Assembly (NCBI RefSeq): GCF_012927485.1
Contig: NZ_JABBPC010000032.1
Span: forward strand, 1-64,000
DNA: 64,000 nucleotides
DNA from: Polaromonas sp.
GTDB taxonomy: Bacteria; Pseudomonadota; Gammaproteobacteria; Burkholderiales; Burkholderiaceae_C
Reading direction: 5' to 3'
Positions 62,977-64,000 of this stretch are shown here, one piece after another (the first letter of the stretch is position 1; each line of letters begins with the position of its first letter). The notes beneath the pieces were generated by a model that saw only the letters and a program-made list of their open reading frames with translations, was not told the origin of the DNA and ran no database searches. A program made the position numbers and the translations under genes.

Positions 62977-64000
<1,024 letters not shown>

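Overview
The window looks like a chromosomal piece of a betaproteobacterium of the order Burkholderiales, most likely family Comamonadaceae (a Polaromonas/Rhodoferax-like organism). This is inferred from the gene orders ftsK-lolA-rarA, sdhCDAB-sdhE-gltA beside a GntR gene and mdh, argDF/DUF3579/rpsT/murJ, and hda-HAD-pcnB-folK, and from the GC-rich codon use. No rRNA, tRNA, CRISPR array, prophage or intact insertion sequence was seen. Most of the window is core metabolism; the accessory parts are about 9.6-12.5 kb and 58.5-63 kb.

Layout. 0-3.6 kb: the end of ftsK, lolA, rarA. 3.8-7.5 kb: a branched-chain amino-acid type ABC importer (livHMGF, without its binding protein) closed by a clear terminator. 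7.5-9.6 kb: a ferredoxin-flavin reductase divergent from an SDR-fold epimerase. 9.6-12.5 kb: a scarred region with a broken beta-propeller-like gene, an IS256-type transposase remnant and a resolvase tail, then a MarR regulator plus membrane protein behind a perfect 15-bp inverted repeat, and a DUF1345 protein. 12.5-15.7 kb: an overlapping alkylation-repair operon (Ada-AlkA fusion, Ogt, EamA exporter). 15.8-19.6 kb: phosphomannomutase/phosphoglucomutase and the LPS core genes waaC and waaA. 19.7-24.1 kb: leuC, an entericidin-like small lipoprotein, leuD and leuB, with a LysR gene upstream.

24.3-41.2 kb is a TCA-cycle block: sdhCDAB-sdhE-gltA, a GntR/UTRA regulator, mdh with a CitE-like lyase, a small exported protein, acnB, and acnA further on. 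A perfect 18-bp palindrome sits inside the predicted gntR promoter and just upstream of the mdh promoter. Its 12-bp core TCTTATATAAGA recurs upstream of the DUF3579 gene at 44.4 kb, suggesting a small local regulon. 42-45 kb: argD-argF, DUF3579 and rpsT. 45.5-47.6 kb: a TonB-dependent receptor very like PqqU/YncD, sitting between rpsT and murJ. 48-58.5 kb: murJ, SirB1-like, an MFS transporter, purM, an AI-2E-type permease, hda, a HAD phosphatase, pcnB, folK and pdxH. 58.7-64 kb: an LprI-like protein with a duplicated N-terminus, ccoG, a NIPSNAP protein, an IS3 transposase remnant, and the start of katG, which runs off the end.

The least expected signal is a degenerate 17-bp dyad, roughly GCTAYT-N6-ATAGC, that recurs inside at least seven unrelated coding sequences (rarA, lolA, alkA, lysR, the citE-like gene, murJ and the HAD gene) and is translated in frame in each. 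It looks like a dispersed repeat family that has been absorbed into genes.
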